Shown: piece after piece, positions 8,453-16,163 of the stretch
How positions within the stretch are numbered: the first letter of the stretch is position 1
Layout of the letters: every line of letters starts with the position of its first letter
Assembly (NCBI RefSeq): GCF_049537125.1
Contig: NZ_JBMVQY010000002.1
Location: 668,744-732,743, forward strand
Origin: Limisphaera sp026417315
GTDB taxonomy: Bacteria > Verrucomicrobiota > Verrucomicrobiia > Limisphaerales > Limisphaeraceae
Length of the DNA stretch: 64,000 nucleotides
Direction of reading: 5' to 3'
Position numbers and translations under genes: made by a program
Notes under the pieces: generated by a model
The model's database searches: none
Seen by the model: the letters and a program-made list of their open reading frames with translations, nothing else
What the model was told of the DNA's origin: nothing

Positions 8453-8818
8453 ATGCTGCAGGTACGTTCCCATTTGGAGGTGGCCGACAACACCGGGGCC
8501 AAGATTGCCTGGGCCATCGGCGTGCTGGGCCGCAACCAGCGGTACGCCCGCGTCGGTGACGTCATCAAGGTGCACATCAAGGCCGCGGCCCCGGACGGCC
8601 AGGTCAAGAAGGGTGACGTCTGCAACGCCGTGGTGGTGCGCACCCGCCACCCCATCCGGCGCAGCGACGGCTCCTACTTGCGGTTTGACAGCAACGCCGT
8701 CGTGCTCATCGACAAGGAAAACAACCCGCGCGGCACGCGCATCTTCGGTCCGGTGGCCCGCGAGCTGCGGGACAAAAAATTCATGAAGATCATCTCGCTG
8801 GCGCCGGAAGTCATCTAG
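8453..8818 (+). CDS. rplN: 50S ribosomal protein L14
   Basis: The product has 121 residues, the usual 120-122. It opens MLQVRSHLEVADNTGAK and contains the beta-barrel signatures GDVIKVHIKAAAP and NAVVLIDKENNPRGTRIFGPVARELR. L14 contacts 16S rRNA in an intersubunit bridge and is the docking site of ribosome silencing factor RsfS. It lies 12 bases after rpsQ and 7 before rplX. Confidence 0.97.
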   Translation: MLQVRSHLEVADNTGAKIAWAIGVLGRNQRYARVGDVIKVHIKAAAPDGQVKKGDVCNAVVVRTRHPIRRSDGSYLRFDSNAVVLIDKENNPRGTRIFGPVARELRDKKFMKIISLAPEVI

Positions 8819-8825
8819 AGGTCTT

Positions 8826-9098
8826 ATGGGCGGATTGCACGTCAAACGCGGCGACGAGGTGGTCGTCATCGCCGGAGCCCACAAGGGCAAACGGGGCCGG
8901 ATCATCCGCGTGGATCCCCAACGCCAACGCGTCTTCGTCGAGGGCGTGAACCTGATCAAACGACACATGCGCAAAAGCCGTCAGTACCCTCAAGGGGGCA
9001 TCATCGAGCGGGAAGGCCCCATCCACGTCTCCAACGTGATGCGGGTGGACGTCTACGAGGCGCGCCGGGCCCGCAAGGCCGCGCCCGCCGCCTCTTGA
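8826..9098 (+). CDS. rplX: 50S ribosomal protein L24
   Basis: The product has 90 residues and includes a KOW motif (VKRGDEVVVIAGAHKGKRGRII) followed by VEGVNLIKRHMRKS and the conserved GGIIEREGPIHVSNV. L24 is an assembly initiator of the large subunit. It is slightly shorter than the 100-105 residues common elsewhere, ending soon after the last conserved block. A 40-base gap separates it from rplE. Confidence 0.96.
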   Translation: MGGLHVKRGDEVVVIAGAHKGKRGRIIRVDPQRQRVFVEGVNLIKRHMRKSRQYPQGGIIEREGPIHVSNVMRVDVYEARRARKAAPAAS

Positions 9099-9138
9099 AC
9101 CCATTGGAGGCGCCCCCCAGGGAGGCGCAGCCCCACCG

Positions 9139-9681
9139 ATGAAACCCAGACTCTATCAGAAATACATCGAGGAAGTCGTCCCGGCCCTGAAGGAAAAATA
9201 CGGGTACACCAACCCGCACCAGGTGCCGCGGTTGGTCAAGATCGTCGTCAACATGGGTGTCAGTGCCGAACTCGAAAAAACCGCCGTGGACGACGCGGCC
9301 AGGGACCTGGCACTCATCACCGGCCGGAAACCCGCCATCAACCGTGCCCGCCACAGCGTGGCCAACTTCAAACTCCGCAAAGGCCAGCCCATCGGCTGTC
9401 GCGTCACCCTCCGGCGGGAGGTCATGTACGAGTTCCTCGACCGCCTCGTGGCGGCCGCCCTGCCGCGCATCCGCGACTTCCGCGGCCTCTCCCCGCGCAG
9501 TTTCGACGGCCGCGGCAATTACACCTTCGGCATCTCCGACCAGACGATTTTCCCGGAAATCGACCTGGACAAAATCAAACGGCACCAGGGCATGGACATC
9601 ACCTTCGTCACCTCGGCCAGGACGGACGCCGAGGCCTACGACTTGTTGCGTCTGTTGGGCGTGCCGTTTGCCGCCCGCTAA
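9139..9681 (+). CDS. rplE: 50S ribosomal protein L5
   Basis: The product has 180 residues, as usual for L5, which binds 5S rRNA in the central protuberance. Signatures: RLYQKYIEEVVPALKEKYGY, then PRLVKIVVNMGVS, TGRKPAINRARHSVANFKLRKGQPIGCRVTLR and the C-terminal GISDQTIFPEIDLDKI followed by GMDITFVTSA. The order rplX-rplE-rpsN is standard. Confidence 0.97.
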   Translation: MKPRLYQKYIEEVVPALKEKYGYTNPHQVPRLVKIVVNMGVSAELEKTAVDDAARDLALITGRKPAINRARHSVANFKLRKGQPIGCRVTLRREVMYEFLDRLVAAALPRIRDFRGLSPRSFDGRGNYTFGISDQTIFPEIDLDKIKRHQGMDITFVTSARTDAEAYDLLRLLGVPFAAR

Positions 9682-9695
9682 ACGGTTGGACTCCT

Positions 9696-9965
9696 ATGGC
9701 CAAAAAAGCATGGATTGAACGGAACAAGCGCAAGATGGCGACCGTGCAAAAGTACGCCGCCCTCCGCGCCGAGCTGAAGGCCAAGCGCGACTACGTCGGC
9801 CTGGCCAAGCTGCCGCGGGATGCCAGTCCCGTGCGCGTGGTCAACCGCTGTTCCATCACCGGCCGTCGTCGCGGCTACATCCGCAAATTCGGCCTCTCCC
9901 GTCTCACGTTCCGGGAAGCCGCCCTCAACGGGCTGATCCCCGGCGTCATCAAGGCCAGCTGGTAA
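9696..9965 (+). CDS. rpsN: 30S ribosomal protein S14 (zinc-independent long form)
   Basis: The product has 89 residues. The C-terminal core RCSITGRRRGYIRKFGLSR is typical of S14. Only one cysteine is present instead of the two CxxC pairs of the 61-residue zinc form, and the protein has the longer N-terminus (MAKKAWIERNKRKMATVQKYA) of the zinc-independent class. It lies 14 bases after rplE and only 4 before rpsH. Confidence 0.96.
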   Translation: MAKKAWIERNKRKMATVQKYAALRAELKAKRDYVGLAKLPRDASPVRVVNRCSITGRRRGYIRKFGLSRLTFREAALNGLIPGVIKASW

Positions 9966-9969
9966 GCCT

Positions 9970-10353
9970 ATGGATCCCATTGCCGACATGCTCACCCGCA
10001 TTCGCAACGGGGCACGCGCGCTGCATCCCGTGGTCGAGGTGCCCTGGTCGCGCCTCAAGCAGAACATCGCCGACGTCTTGCGCCGGGAGGGATTCCTGGC
10101 CGATTGGACCGTGGTGGGCGACAAGGTCAAGACCCTGCGGTTGCACCTCAAGTACCGCGGCAAACGTTGCGTCATCGAAGGCTTGCGTCGCGTCAGCAAG
10201 CCCGGCCTGCGTTGCTATGTGGGCGCCCGTGAAATCCCCAAGGTCCGGGGCGGCCTCGGCATCGCCATCCTTTCCACCTCCGAAGGCGTCATGACCGGTT
10301 ACGAGGCCCGACGGAAGAACCTCGGAGGCGAACTCCTGTGCTACGTCTGGTAG
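9970..10353 (+). CDS. rpsH: 30S ribosomal protein S8
   Basis: The product has 127 residues and starts MDPIADMLTRIRNG, the diagnostic N-terminus of S8. The C-terminal block GLGIAILSTSEGVMTGYEARRKNLGGELLCYVW carries the conserved STSxGxMT motif. S8 binds helix h21 of 16S rRNA and in E. coli represses the spc operon. I saw no obvious mimic of its target in the nearby leader regions. Confidence 0.97.
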   Translation: MDPIADMLTRIRNGARALHPVVEVPWSRLKQNIADVLRREGFLADWTVVGDKVKTLRLHLKYRGKRCVIEGLRRVSKPGLRCYVGAREIPKVRGGLGIAILSTSEGVMTGYEARRKNLGGELLCYVW

Positions 10354-10364
10354 CCCATTGCCCT

Positions 10365-10901
10365 ATGTCCCGCATCGGTAAACAACCCGTTCCCGTTCCG
10401 CCCCAGGTCAAGGTGCAAATCCAGGGGCGAACCCTGGTCGCCGAGGGCCCCAAGGGGAAACTCACCCTGGAATTGCCGCCGTTGACGGCCGCCCGCCTGG
10501 ACGGCAACCAAATCCGGGTCGAACGTCAGGGCGACACCAAGCAGGCCAGGGCCATGCACGGTCTGGGGCGTGCCCTGGTCAACAACGTCGTCCGCGGCGT
10601 GGCCGAAGGTTACACCAAGCGCCTGGAAATCCACGGCGTCGGCTTCAAGGCGTCCGTTCAGGGCAACGTGCTGACCCTCAACCTCGGCTTTTCCCACCCG
10701 GTCGTCTATACCGTGCCCGACCAGGTCAAGGTCACGGTGGAGGAGAACACCAAGATTGTCGTGGAGGGCCCGGACAAGCAAAAGGTCGGTCAGGTCGCGG
10801 CCCAGATCCGCAGCTTTTATCCGCCCGAACCCTACAAGGGCAAGGGCATCCGTTACGAGGGCGAACACATCATTCGCAAGGAGGGCAAGACCGTCCAGTA
10901 A
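10365..10901 (+). CDS. rplF: 50S ribosomal protein L6
   Basis: The product has 178 residues with two repeated alpha/beta domains. Landmarks: MSRIGKQPVPVPPQV at the start, ARAMHGLGRALVNNVVRGVAEGYTKRLEIHGVG in the middle and the C-terminal RSFYPPEPYKGKGIRYEGE. The frame opens 27 bases earlier inside rpsH, but ATG 10365 gives the family start. L6 sits near the sarcin-ricin loop and the factor-binding site. Confidence 0.97.
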   Translation: MSRIGKQPVPVPPQVKVQIQGRTLVAEGPKGKLTLELPPLTAARLDGNQIRVERQGDTKQARAMHGLGRALVNNVVRGVAEGYTKRLEIHGVGFKASVQGNVLTLNLGFSHPVVYTVPDQVKVTVEENTKIVVEGPDKQKVGQVAAQIRSFYPPEPYKGKGIRYEGEHIIRKEGKTVQ

Positions 10902-10943
10902 CCCGGCGGTTCCCTGCGTTCACGGCCATACCGTGACCATCCC

Positions 10944-11342
10944 ATGAGAGTCGAGATCAAACACGAACGAGCCCAGAAACGGCGTTGGCGCGTGCGAAAA
11001 AAAATCTTCGGCACCGCCGAACGCCCGCGCATGAGCGTTTGTTTCACGAACAAGAACATTTACGTTCAGTTCATCGACGACACCCGCGGGGTGACTCTCG
11101 CGGCCGTGTCCACGCTCAGCCGCTCCATCCCCGACCGGGATCAGCTGAGCGCCAATGTGCGAAGTGCCCGCATCATCGGTCGCCTGGCCGCCGAAGCCGC
11201 CCTGGCCAAGGGCATCAAGAAGGTCGTCTTCGACCGCGGCCCGGCAAGGTACCACTGGTCCATGGGCAAGGATGGGCAGCCCGTCTATGGCAAGGTGGCC
11301 GCCCTGGCCATGGCTGCTCGTGAAGCCGGTCTCGAGTTTTAA
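10944..11342 (+). CDS. rplR: 50S ribosomal protein L18
   Basis: The product has 132 residues, a 5S rRNA-binding protein. The N-terminal basic helix (HERAQKRRWRVRKKIFGTAERPRMSV) and the following FTNKNIYVQFIDD are typical. The C-terminal part reads KKVVFDRGPARYHWSMGKDGQPVYGKVAALAMAAREAGLEF, where most L18 proteins have FDRGGYxYHGRVKALADAARExGL. About ten extra residues are inserted there (the stretch SMGKDGQPVY), a feature also known from some PVC lineages. It lies 42 bases after rplF. Confidence 0.94.
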   Translation: MRVEIKHERAQKRRWRVRKKIFGTAERPRMSVCFTNKNIYVQFIDDTRGVTLAAVSTLSRSIPDRDQLSANVRSARIIGRLAAEAALAKGIKKVVFDRGPARYHWSMGKDGQPVYGKVAALAMAAREAGLEF

Positions 11343-11359
11343 CCCAACGGAGGATTCCC

Positions 11360-12019
11360 GTGGCTGACATCGAACCCCAACTGCGCGACGAAATCGTCTC
11401 CGGCGCGGAGGAAGTCCGCGAGGAAGCACGCCCCGGCCGCGGGGCCCGCCGCGCCATCGCCGAGGCTCCCGCTCTTACCTTTACCACCAGCGACCAGCCC
11501 GAGCTGATGGAGAAGGTCATCTTCATCAACCGCTCGGCCAAGGTGGTCAAGGGCGGACGACGCTTCTCCTTCAGTGCCCTGGTGGTGGCCGGCGACCGGA
11601 AGGGCCGCGTCGGCCTCGGCATGGGCAAGGCGGGTGAAGTCGCCGATGCCATCCGCCGGGGCGGCGAGATTGCCAAGGCCAATATGGTGCCGGTGGCGTT
11701 GCTCGGTCCCACCATCCCGCACGAAGTGGTGTGCCGGTTCGACGGCGCCCAGGTGTTGCTGCGACCCGCCTCCCAGGGCACCGGAGTCATCGCCGGGCGC
11801 ACCGTCCGTGCCGTGCTCGAGGCCGCCGGCGTCCGGGATGTTCTGAGCAAATCCCTCGGCTCCAAAAACCCGGTCAATGTGGCCAAGGCCACCCTGAAGG
11901 CCCTCCTCCAGTTGCGGCTGCCCGAAGAAGTCTTTCAGGAGCGCGGCTTGAACCGAAAACGCAAAACCACGGACACCCCGTCCGAAACCGCGGCCTCCTC
12001 GGCTTCACCATCTGCTTGA
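11360..12019 (+). CDS. rpsE: 30S ribosomal protein S5 with N- and C-terminal extensions
   Basis: The product has 219 residues against about 165 in E. coli. The S5 core starts near residue 50 (EKVIFINRSAKVVKGGRR) and contains VVAGDRKGRVGLGMGKAGEV and the second-domain signature AAGVRDVLSKSLGSKNPVNVAKAT. The first ~45 residues are acidic/Ala-rich and the last ~20 are Ser/Thr/Ala-rich. GTG 11360 has a strong Shine-Dalgarno (GGAGG, 6 bases upstream), which supports the long start. The next gene is rplO, only 5 bases away, so rpmD (L30) is missing from its usual place. Confidence 0.95.
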   Translation: MADIEPQLRDEIVSGAEEVREEARPGRGARRAIAEAPALTFTTSDQPELMEKVIFINRSAKVVKGGRRFSFSALVVAGDRKGRVGLGMGKAGEVADAIRRGGEIAKANMVPVALLGPTIPHEVVCRFDGAQVLLRPASQGTGVIAGRTVRAVLEAAGVRDVLSKSLGSKNPVNVAKATLKALLQLRLPEEVFQERGLNRKRKTTDTPSETAASSASPSA

Positions 12020-12024
12020 CGCAT

Positions 12025-12501
12025 ATGCGACTACACGATTTGAAACCCCGGCCGGGCGCCAAGCACCGACGCAAACGCCTCGGTGTCGGCGAGTCCAGCG
12101 GCCACGGCAAAACCAGCGGGCGCGGCGGCAAAGGTCAGACCGCACGCTCCGGTTCTTCCATCCGACCGGGCTTCGAAGGCGGCCAGATGCCCCTCATCCG
12201 CCGCCTCCCCAAACGTGGCTTCAACCACAGCCGGTTCGCCACCCGCTACATCCCGGTCAACGTCGAAGCCCTGAACCGGTTCGAGGATGACACGGTGGTG
12301 GACGAGGCCCTGCTGCGGAAAACCGGGTTGGCCAACGGCCGGGCCGACGGCATCAAGATATTGGCGCGCGGGGAGTTGACGCGCCGCCTGATCGTCCGGG
12401 CCCACGCCTTCAGTGCCGCCGCCCGCGCCCAAATCGAGGCCAGGGGCGGTCGCTGCGAAGTGGTCCCGCTCCGAGGCGCTTCTACCGCTGCCAACGCCTG
12501 A
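12025..12501 (+). CDS. rplO: 50S ribosomal protein L15
   Basis: The product has 158 residues with the glycine-rich basic N-terminal half typical of L15 (GVGESSGHGKTSGRGGKGQ, RPGFEGGQMPLIRRLPKRGF). The C-terminal globular part includes GIKILARGELTRRLIVRAHAFSAAAR. ATG 12025 follows rpsE by 5 bases; the frame is open upstream but within rpsE. It precedes secY, as in almost all bacteria. Confidence 0.96.
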   Translation: MRLHDLKPRPGAKHRRKRLGVGESSGHGKTSGRGGKGQTARSGSSIRPGFEGGQMPLIRRLPKRGFNHSRFATRYIPVNVEALNRFEDDTVVDEALLRKTGLANGRADGIKILARGELTRRLIVRAHAFSAAARAQIEARGGRCEVVPLRGASTAANA

Positions 12502-12516
12502 GCCGAGCTGCCCCGT

Positions 12517-13911
12517 ATGCTCGCCGGAATCGCCCAGACCTTCACCAACTGCTTCCGGATCCCGGAGCTGCGCTCCCGCATCTTCTTCACCTTATTGCTG
12601 TTGGCGGTGTGCCGGCTGGCGGCCTACATCCATTGCCCGGGCCTGGACGGCAATGCGCTGGCCGAGTTCTTCCGTCAGCAGGCGGCGCGCGATCCCAGCG
12701 GCGGTGTGCTGGGCCTCTACAGCCTCTTTACCGGCGGCGCCCTCGAAAACTGCGCCATCGGCGCGCTGGGCATCATGCCCTACATCAGCGCCACCATCAT
12801 CATCCAGTTGATGACCGCGGTCGTCCCGCAGCTCAGCAAGCTGGCGCGGGAAGAGGGAGGGCGAACGAAACTCATCCAGTACGGCCGCTACCTGACCGTC
12901 CTGCTCTGCCTCGGCCAGGGGTTCGTCATGGCTCTGGGTTGGGAACATCCGGAGAAGATCTTCGGCGAAGGCATCGGCCGGCTCGTGCTCTACGACGACA
13001 CGCCGTTGCAAATCTGGTGGTACCGCATTCAAACCACGCTGATCCTCACGACCGGGACCATGCTCCTGGTGTGGTTGGGCGAGCAAATCACCGACCGCGG
13101 CATCGGAAACGGCGTCTCGCTGGTCATCACGATTGGCATCCTGGCGCGCATGCCGGCGGCCTTGATTTCCGTCAAGGACATGTTCTTCCCCGGTCCGGGC
13201 CTGGAGGCGCAATACAACATCGGCCATGGCGTGGCCCTGCTGGTTCTCTTGGCCGCGGTCGTCGCCGGCATCATCGCTGTCACGCAGGCCCAGCGGAAAA
13301 TCCCTGTCCAGTACGCCCAGCGCGCCATCGGCCGCAAGGTCTATGCCGGGGGAACCTCCTTCCTTCCGCTGCGCGTGAACTATTCGGGAGTCATGCCCAT
13401 CATTTTCGCCCAGGCCATTCTGATGTTTCCGGAGCAGATCTTTGCCCGACTCGGCTCGGTGTACGATGTCAAGCTGTTTCGGGACCTGGCCATCAGCCTG
13501 CGCTGGGATGGCAACCTCCACATCATCCTGTACGCCCTGATGATCCTGTTTTTCTCCTATTTCTGGGTGGCCACCCAGTTCAACGAGCTTCAAATCGCCG
13601 ATGATCTGAAGAAGAACGGCGGCTACATCCCGGGCGTTCGGCCGGGGGCGGCCACCAGCGAGTACCTGCACAACGCCATGCACCGGATCACCCTGGCGGG
13701 TGCGGTGTTCCTGGTGGTGATCGCCATCATCCCCGTGATGTTGAGCCGGGAAATGAAGATCCCGTATCAGGTCTCGACCTTTTTTGGCGGGACCAGCCTG
13801 CTCATTACCGTGGGGGTGATGTTGGATACCATGCGGCAGGTGGAGACCCACTTGCTCATGCGCCACTATGATGGTTTTTTGAAGAAGGGCCGCATCCGCG
13901 GACGGTTTTAA
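12517..13911 (+). CDS. secY: Preprotein translocase channel subunit SecY
   Basis: The product has 464 residues with about ten hydrophobic segments, forming the protein-conducting channel. Landmarks: NCAIGALGIMPYISATIIIQLM (TM2/plug region), QYGRYLTVLLCLGQG, ITDRGIGNGVSLVITIGI, and the cytosolic loop with QAQRKIPVQYAQRAIGRKVYAGG. TM7 opens LPLRVNYSGVMPIIFAQAIL. C-terminal elements are KKNGGYIPGVRPG and MRHYDGFLKKGRIRGRF. It is a general translocase and presumably partners a housekeeping SecA encoded elsewhere, since the SecA-like protein at 2734-4719 is truncated. Confidence 0.97.
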   Translation: MLAGIAQTFTNCFRIPELRSRIFFTLLLLAVCRLAAYIHCPGLDGNALAEFFRQQAARDPSGGVLGLYSLFTGGALENCAIGALGIMPYISATIIIQLMTAVVPQLSKLAREEGGRTKLIQYGRYLTVLLCLGQGFVMALGWEHPEKIFGEGIGRLVLYDDTPLQIWWYRIQTTLILTTGTMLLVWLGEQITDRGIGNGVSLVITIGILARMPAALISVKDMFFPGPGLEAQYNIGHGVALLVLLAAVVAGIIAVTQAQRKIPVQYAQRAIGRKVYAGGTSFLPLRVNYSGVMPIIFAQAILMFPEQIFARLGSVYDVKLFRDLAISLRWDGNLHIILYALMILFFSYFWVATQFNELQIADDLKKNGGYIPGVRPGAATSEYLHNAMHRITLAGAVFLVVIAIIPVMLSREMKIPYQVSTFFGGTSLLITVGVMLDTMRQVETHLLMRHYDGFLKKGRIRGRF

Positions 13912-13977
13912 CCGACCGCGGGCCGTCGCCGGGCGCGACCGCGCTACAAGAGGTGGCCTCCGGGCGGCCATGCAGCC

Positions 13978-14754
13978 ATGATCATTCTCAAGACAGAACG
14001 CGACCTGGAAGCCATGCGACCCGCCTGCCGGGTGGCCGGGCGGGTGCTGCGGGAAACGGCAGCGTTCATTCGTCCGGGCATCACGACCCGCGAGGTGGAC
14101 GAGTTTGCCGCCGAGCGGATTCGCCATTACGGTGCCCGCAGCGCGTTCCTGGGCTACCGGAAATACCCGTGCAACATTTGCATCTCCGTCAATGAAGAGG
14201 TGGTGCACGGGCTGGCCGGTCCCCGCCGGCTCCAGTTCGGTGACATTGTCAGCCTGGACGTCGGGGTGTATTACCGGGGGTTTGTGGGCGACACGGCCAT
14301 GACGGTGCCGGTCGGCGGTTGCAGCGCCGAGGCCCAGCGCCTCCTGGACGTCACCCGTCAGGCCCTCTGGGAGGGCATCGCGCAAGCCGTCCCCGGGAAC
14401 CGGGTCGTGGATATCTCCCGTGCCATTCAGCAGTATGTGGAACGGCACGGATTCAGCGTGGTCCGGGAGTTCGTCGGCCACGGCGTGGGGCGTTCGGTGC
14501 ACGAACAGCCGGAGGTGCCCAACTTCGTGGACGGCAAACCATCCCCGCGGCTCCGCCCCGGCATGACCCTGGCGATCGAACCCATGGTCAATGCCGGGTC
14601 GCCGGAAATCCGGGTCCTCAGTGACGGCTGGACAGCCGTCACGAAAGATGGTTCACTGTCGGCTCACTTCGAGCACACCGTGCTCATTACCGAGGGTGCG
14701 CCCGAAGTGTTGACATGCCCGGACGAGGACAATGGACTGTGGACGCCGAGGTGA
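13978..14754 (+). CDS. map: Methionine aminopeptidase, type I
   Basis: The product has 258 residues and removes the initiator methionine. All five metal ligands are visible: Asp94, Asp105, His168, Glu201 and Glu232, along with His77 (VVHG) and His175. The motif GHGVGRSVHEQPEVPNF matches the PROSITE MAP type 1 pattern. ATG 13978 lies 66 bases after secY. The 3' end overlaps infA by 40 bases. The short C-terminal tail after LITEG is unremarkable. Confidence 0.96.
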   Translation: MIILKTERDLEAMRPACRVAGRVLRETAAFIRPGITTREVDEFAAERIRHYGARSAFLGYRKYPCNICISVNEEVVHGLAGPRRLQFGDIVSLDVGVYYRGFVGDTAMTVPVGGCSAEAQRLLDVTRQALWEGIAQAVPGNRVVDISRAIQQYVERHGFSVVREFVGHGVGRSVHEQPEVPNFVDGKPSPRLRPGMTLAIEPMVNAGSPEIRVLSDGWTAVTKDGSLSAHFEHTVLITEGAPEVLTCPDEDNGLWTPR

Positions 14755-14945
14755 TTGCGTGCCTCGCCCCCGGGGTATACCGGGCGCGCTTGGCCAACGG
14801 ACACGAACTGGTCGCCTTCGTGCGGGGACGCGCCCGAATGAACGCGCCGGCCTGGCAGCCGGGCGACCATGTGCAGGTCGTGCTTTCCGCGTATGACCTG
14901 TCGTCCGGGCAGATCGTTTGGAATCAGGAATCGAAGGCTTTATGA
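14715..14945 (+). CDS. infA: Translation initiation factor IF-1 (divergent)
   Basis: The product has 76 residues and an S1-type OB fold. It is recognised by RARLANGHELVAFVRGRARMN, PGDHVQVVLSAYDLSSGQIVW and its position before rpmJ. ATG 14715 lies within map but gives the same distance to the conserved LPN-like turn as in E. coli IF-1, so it is preferred over GTG 14739. The usual RMNYIRILPGD is replaced by RMNAPAWQPGD, an unusual loop for such a conserved factor. The stop overlaps rpmJ in an ATGA junction. Confidence 0.88.
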   Translation: MPGRGQWTVDAEVIACLAPGVYRARLANGHELVAFVRGRARMNAPAWQPGDHVQVVLSAYDLSSGQIVWNQESKAL

Positions 14946-15055
14946 AAGTCAGAGCATCGGTCAAACGACTGTGCGAGCACTGCAAGATTGTGCGTCGCAA
15001 GGGCGTGATCCGCGTGATTTGTACCAACCCGCGCCACAAGCAGCGTCAGGGTTGA
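14942..15055 (+). CDS. rpmJ: 50S ribosomal protein L36
   Basis: This 37-residue protein has a zinc ribbon with Cys11, Cys14, Cys27 and His32 (MKVRASVKRLCEHCKIVRRK ... VICTNPRHKQRQG). This is the zinc-binding form of L36. Its ATG overlaps the infA stop (ATGA), implying coupled translation. The gene sits in the classical secY-map-infA-rpmJ-rpsM order. Confidence 0.96.
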   Translation: MKVRASVKRLCEHCKIVRRKGVIRVICTNPRHKQRQG

Positions 15056-15097
15056 GCCGGTTCACCAGCATCTGATCACCCGCAAGCCCCTGTTACC

Positions 15098-15493
15098 ATG
15101 CCACGCATCATCGGAGTCGAAATCCCGGGCAACAAACCCGTCGAAATCGCGCTGCGCTACATCTACGGCATTGGCCCGACCCTGGCCAAGGAGATCTGTC
15201 AGCGCGCCCAAATCGATCCCCACATCCGGGCCAAGGATCTGACCGAACAACAGCTTTCGCAGATCGTCCATGCCATTCAGGAGGGCAAGTACGTCATCGA
15301 AGGCGATCTGCGCCGGGAGATCGGCCTGAACCTCAAGCGGCTTCAGGCCATCAAGTGCTATCGCGGTATCCGGCACATGCGCGGATTGCCCGTGCGCGGA
15401 CAGCGCACCCAGACGAATGCCCGCACCCGGAAAGGTCCGCGCAAGACCGTCGGCGTCCAGCGCAATCCTCACGCCAAGAAAGGCATCCACTAA
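15098..15493 (+). CDS. rpsM: 30S ribosomal protein S13
   Basis: The product has 131 residues. It opens MPRIIGVEIPGNKPVEIALRYIYGIG with the helix-two-turn-helix motif and ends with the basic tail RMRGLPVRGQRTQTNARTRKG-type sequence (here HMRGLPVRGQRTQTNARTRK). S13 contacts the P-site tRNA and 50S bridges. The sequence is slightly longer than in E. coli because of the C-terminal VQRNPHAKKGIH. Confidence 0.96.
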   Translation: MPRIIGVEIPGNKPVEIALRYIYGIGPTLAKEICQRAQIDPHIRAKDLTEQQLSQIVHAIQEGKYVIEGDLRREIGLNLKRLQAIKCYRGIRHMRGLPVRGQRTQTNARTRKGPRKTVGVQRNPHAKKGIH

Positions 15494-15511
15494 GCCACCG
15501 GAATTCTCACC

Positions 15512-16132
15512 ATGGCAGAAGCCACTCCAGCGACTCCTGCTCCCGAACCTCAACCGGCCGGCAGTGCCGCTCCCAAGGCGGACAAGCCGGCCAAGCCCAA
15601 GGCCGCCAAGGCCCCCAAGGAGACGAAGGCCAAGGCCGACTCCGCCAAGACTGCGGACGGGGGCGCGGCCCCGGCTGCCACCGCCGATGCCGGCGCGCCG
15701 GCCGCGGCCACAGCTCCCACGGCCGCCGAGCTGCTGGCCGATGAAATGGCCGGCAAGAAGATCATCAAGGCCAAGGGCGCCAAGAACATCACCAGCGGCA
15801 TCGCCAACATCCTGGCCACCTTCAACAACACCATCGTGACCATCACCGACATGCAGGGGAACGTGATCGGTTGGTCCAGCGCCGGACGTGTGGGCTTCAA
15901 GGGCTCGCGGAAGAGCACGGCCTACGCCGCCCAGCTGGTGGCCCAGGACGCAGCCCGCCGGGCCATGGCCCATGGCATGCGCGAAGTCGAAGTCCGGGTC
16001 AAGGGTCCCGGATCGGGCCGCGAAGCCGCCATCCGCGCCCTTCAGGCCATCGGTTTGGAAATCACCGTCATCAAGGACGTTACCCCCGTGCCCCACAACG
16101 GATGTCGGCCGCGCAAGAAACGCCGTGTCTAA
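15512..16132 (+). CDS. rpsK: 30S ribosomal protein S11 with long Ala/Lys/Pro-rich N-terminal extension
   Basis: The product has 206 residues against about 129 normally. Residues 1-78 are low-complexity (Ala, Pro, Lys; resembling a histone-H1-like tail). The canonical protein begins at an internal ATG (15746): MAGKKIIKAKGAKNITSG, then NILATFNNTIVTITDMQGNVIGWSSAG and the C-terminal VTPVPHNGCRPRKKRRV. Either the extension is translated (start 15512, 18 bases after rpsM) or the internal start at 15746 is used. The uninterrupted frame and operon-like spacing favour the long form. Confidence 0.92.
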   Translation: MAEATPATPAPEPQPAGSAAPKADKPAKPKAAKAPKETKAKADSAKTADGGAAPAATADAGAPAAATAPTAAELLADEMAGKKIIKAKGAKNITSGIANILATFNNTIVTITDMQGNVIGWSSAGRVGFKGSRKSTAYAAQLVAQDAARRAMAHGMREVEVRVKGPGSGREAAIRALQAIGLEITVIKDVTPVPHNGCRPRKKRRV

Positions 16133-16163
16133 CCTGCGCCTGAACCTTTTCTCTCGCTGACCT

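Noticed and set aside
12592..14502. 636-codon minus-strand frame
   Set aside because: It lies fully opposite secY and map and has no recognisable motif.
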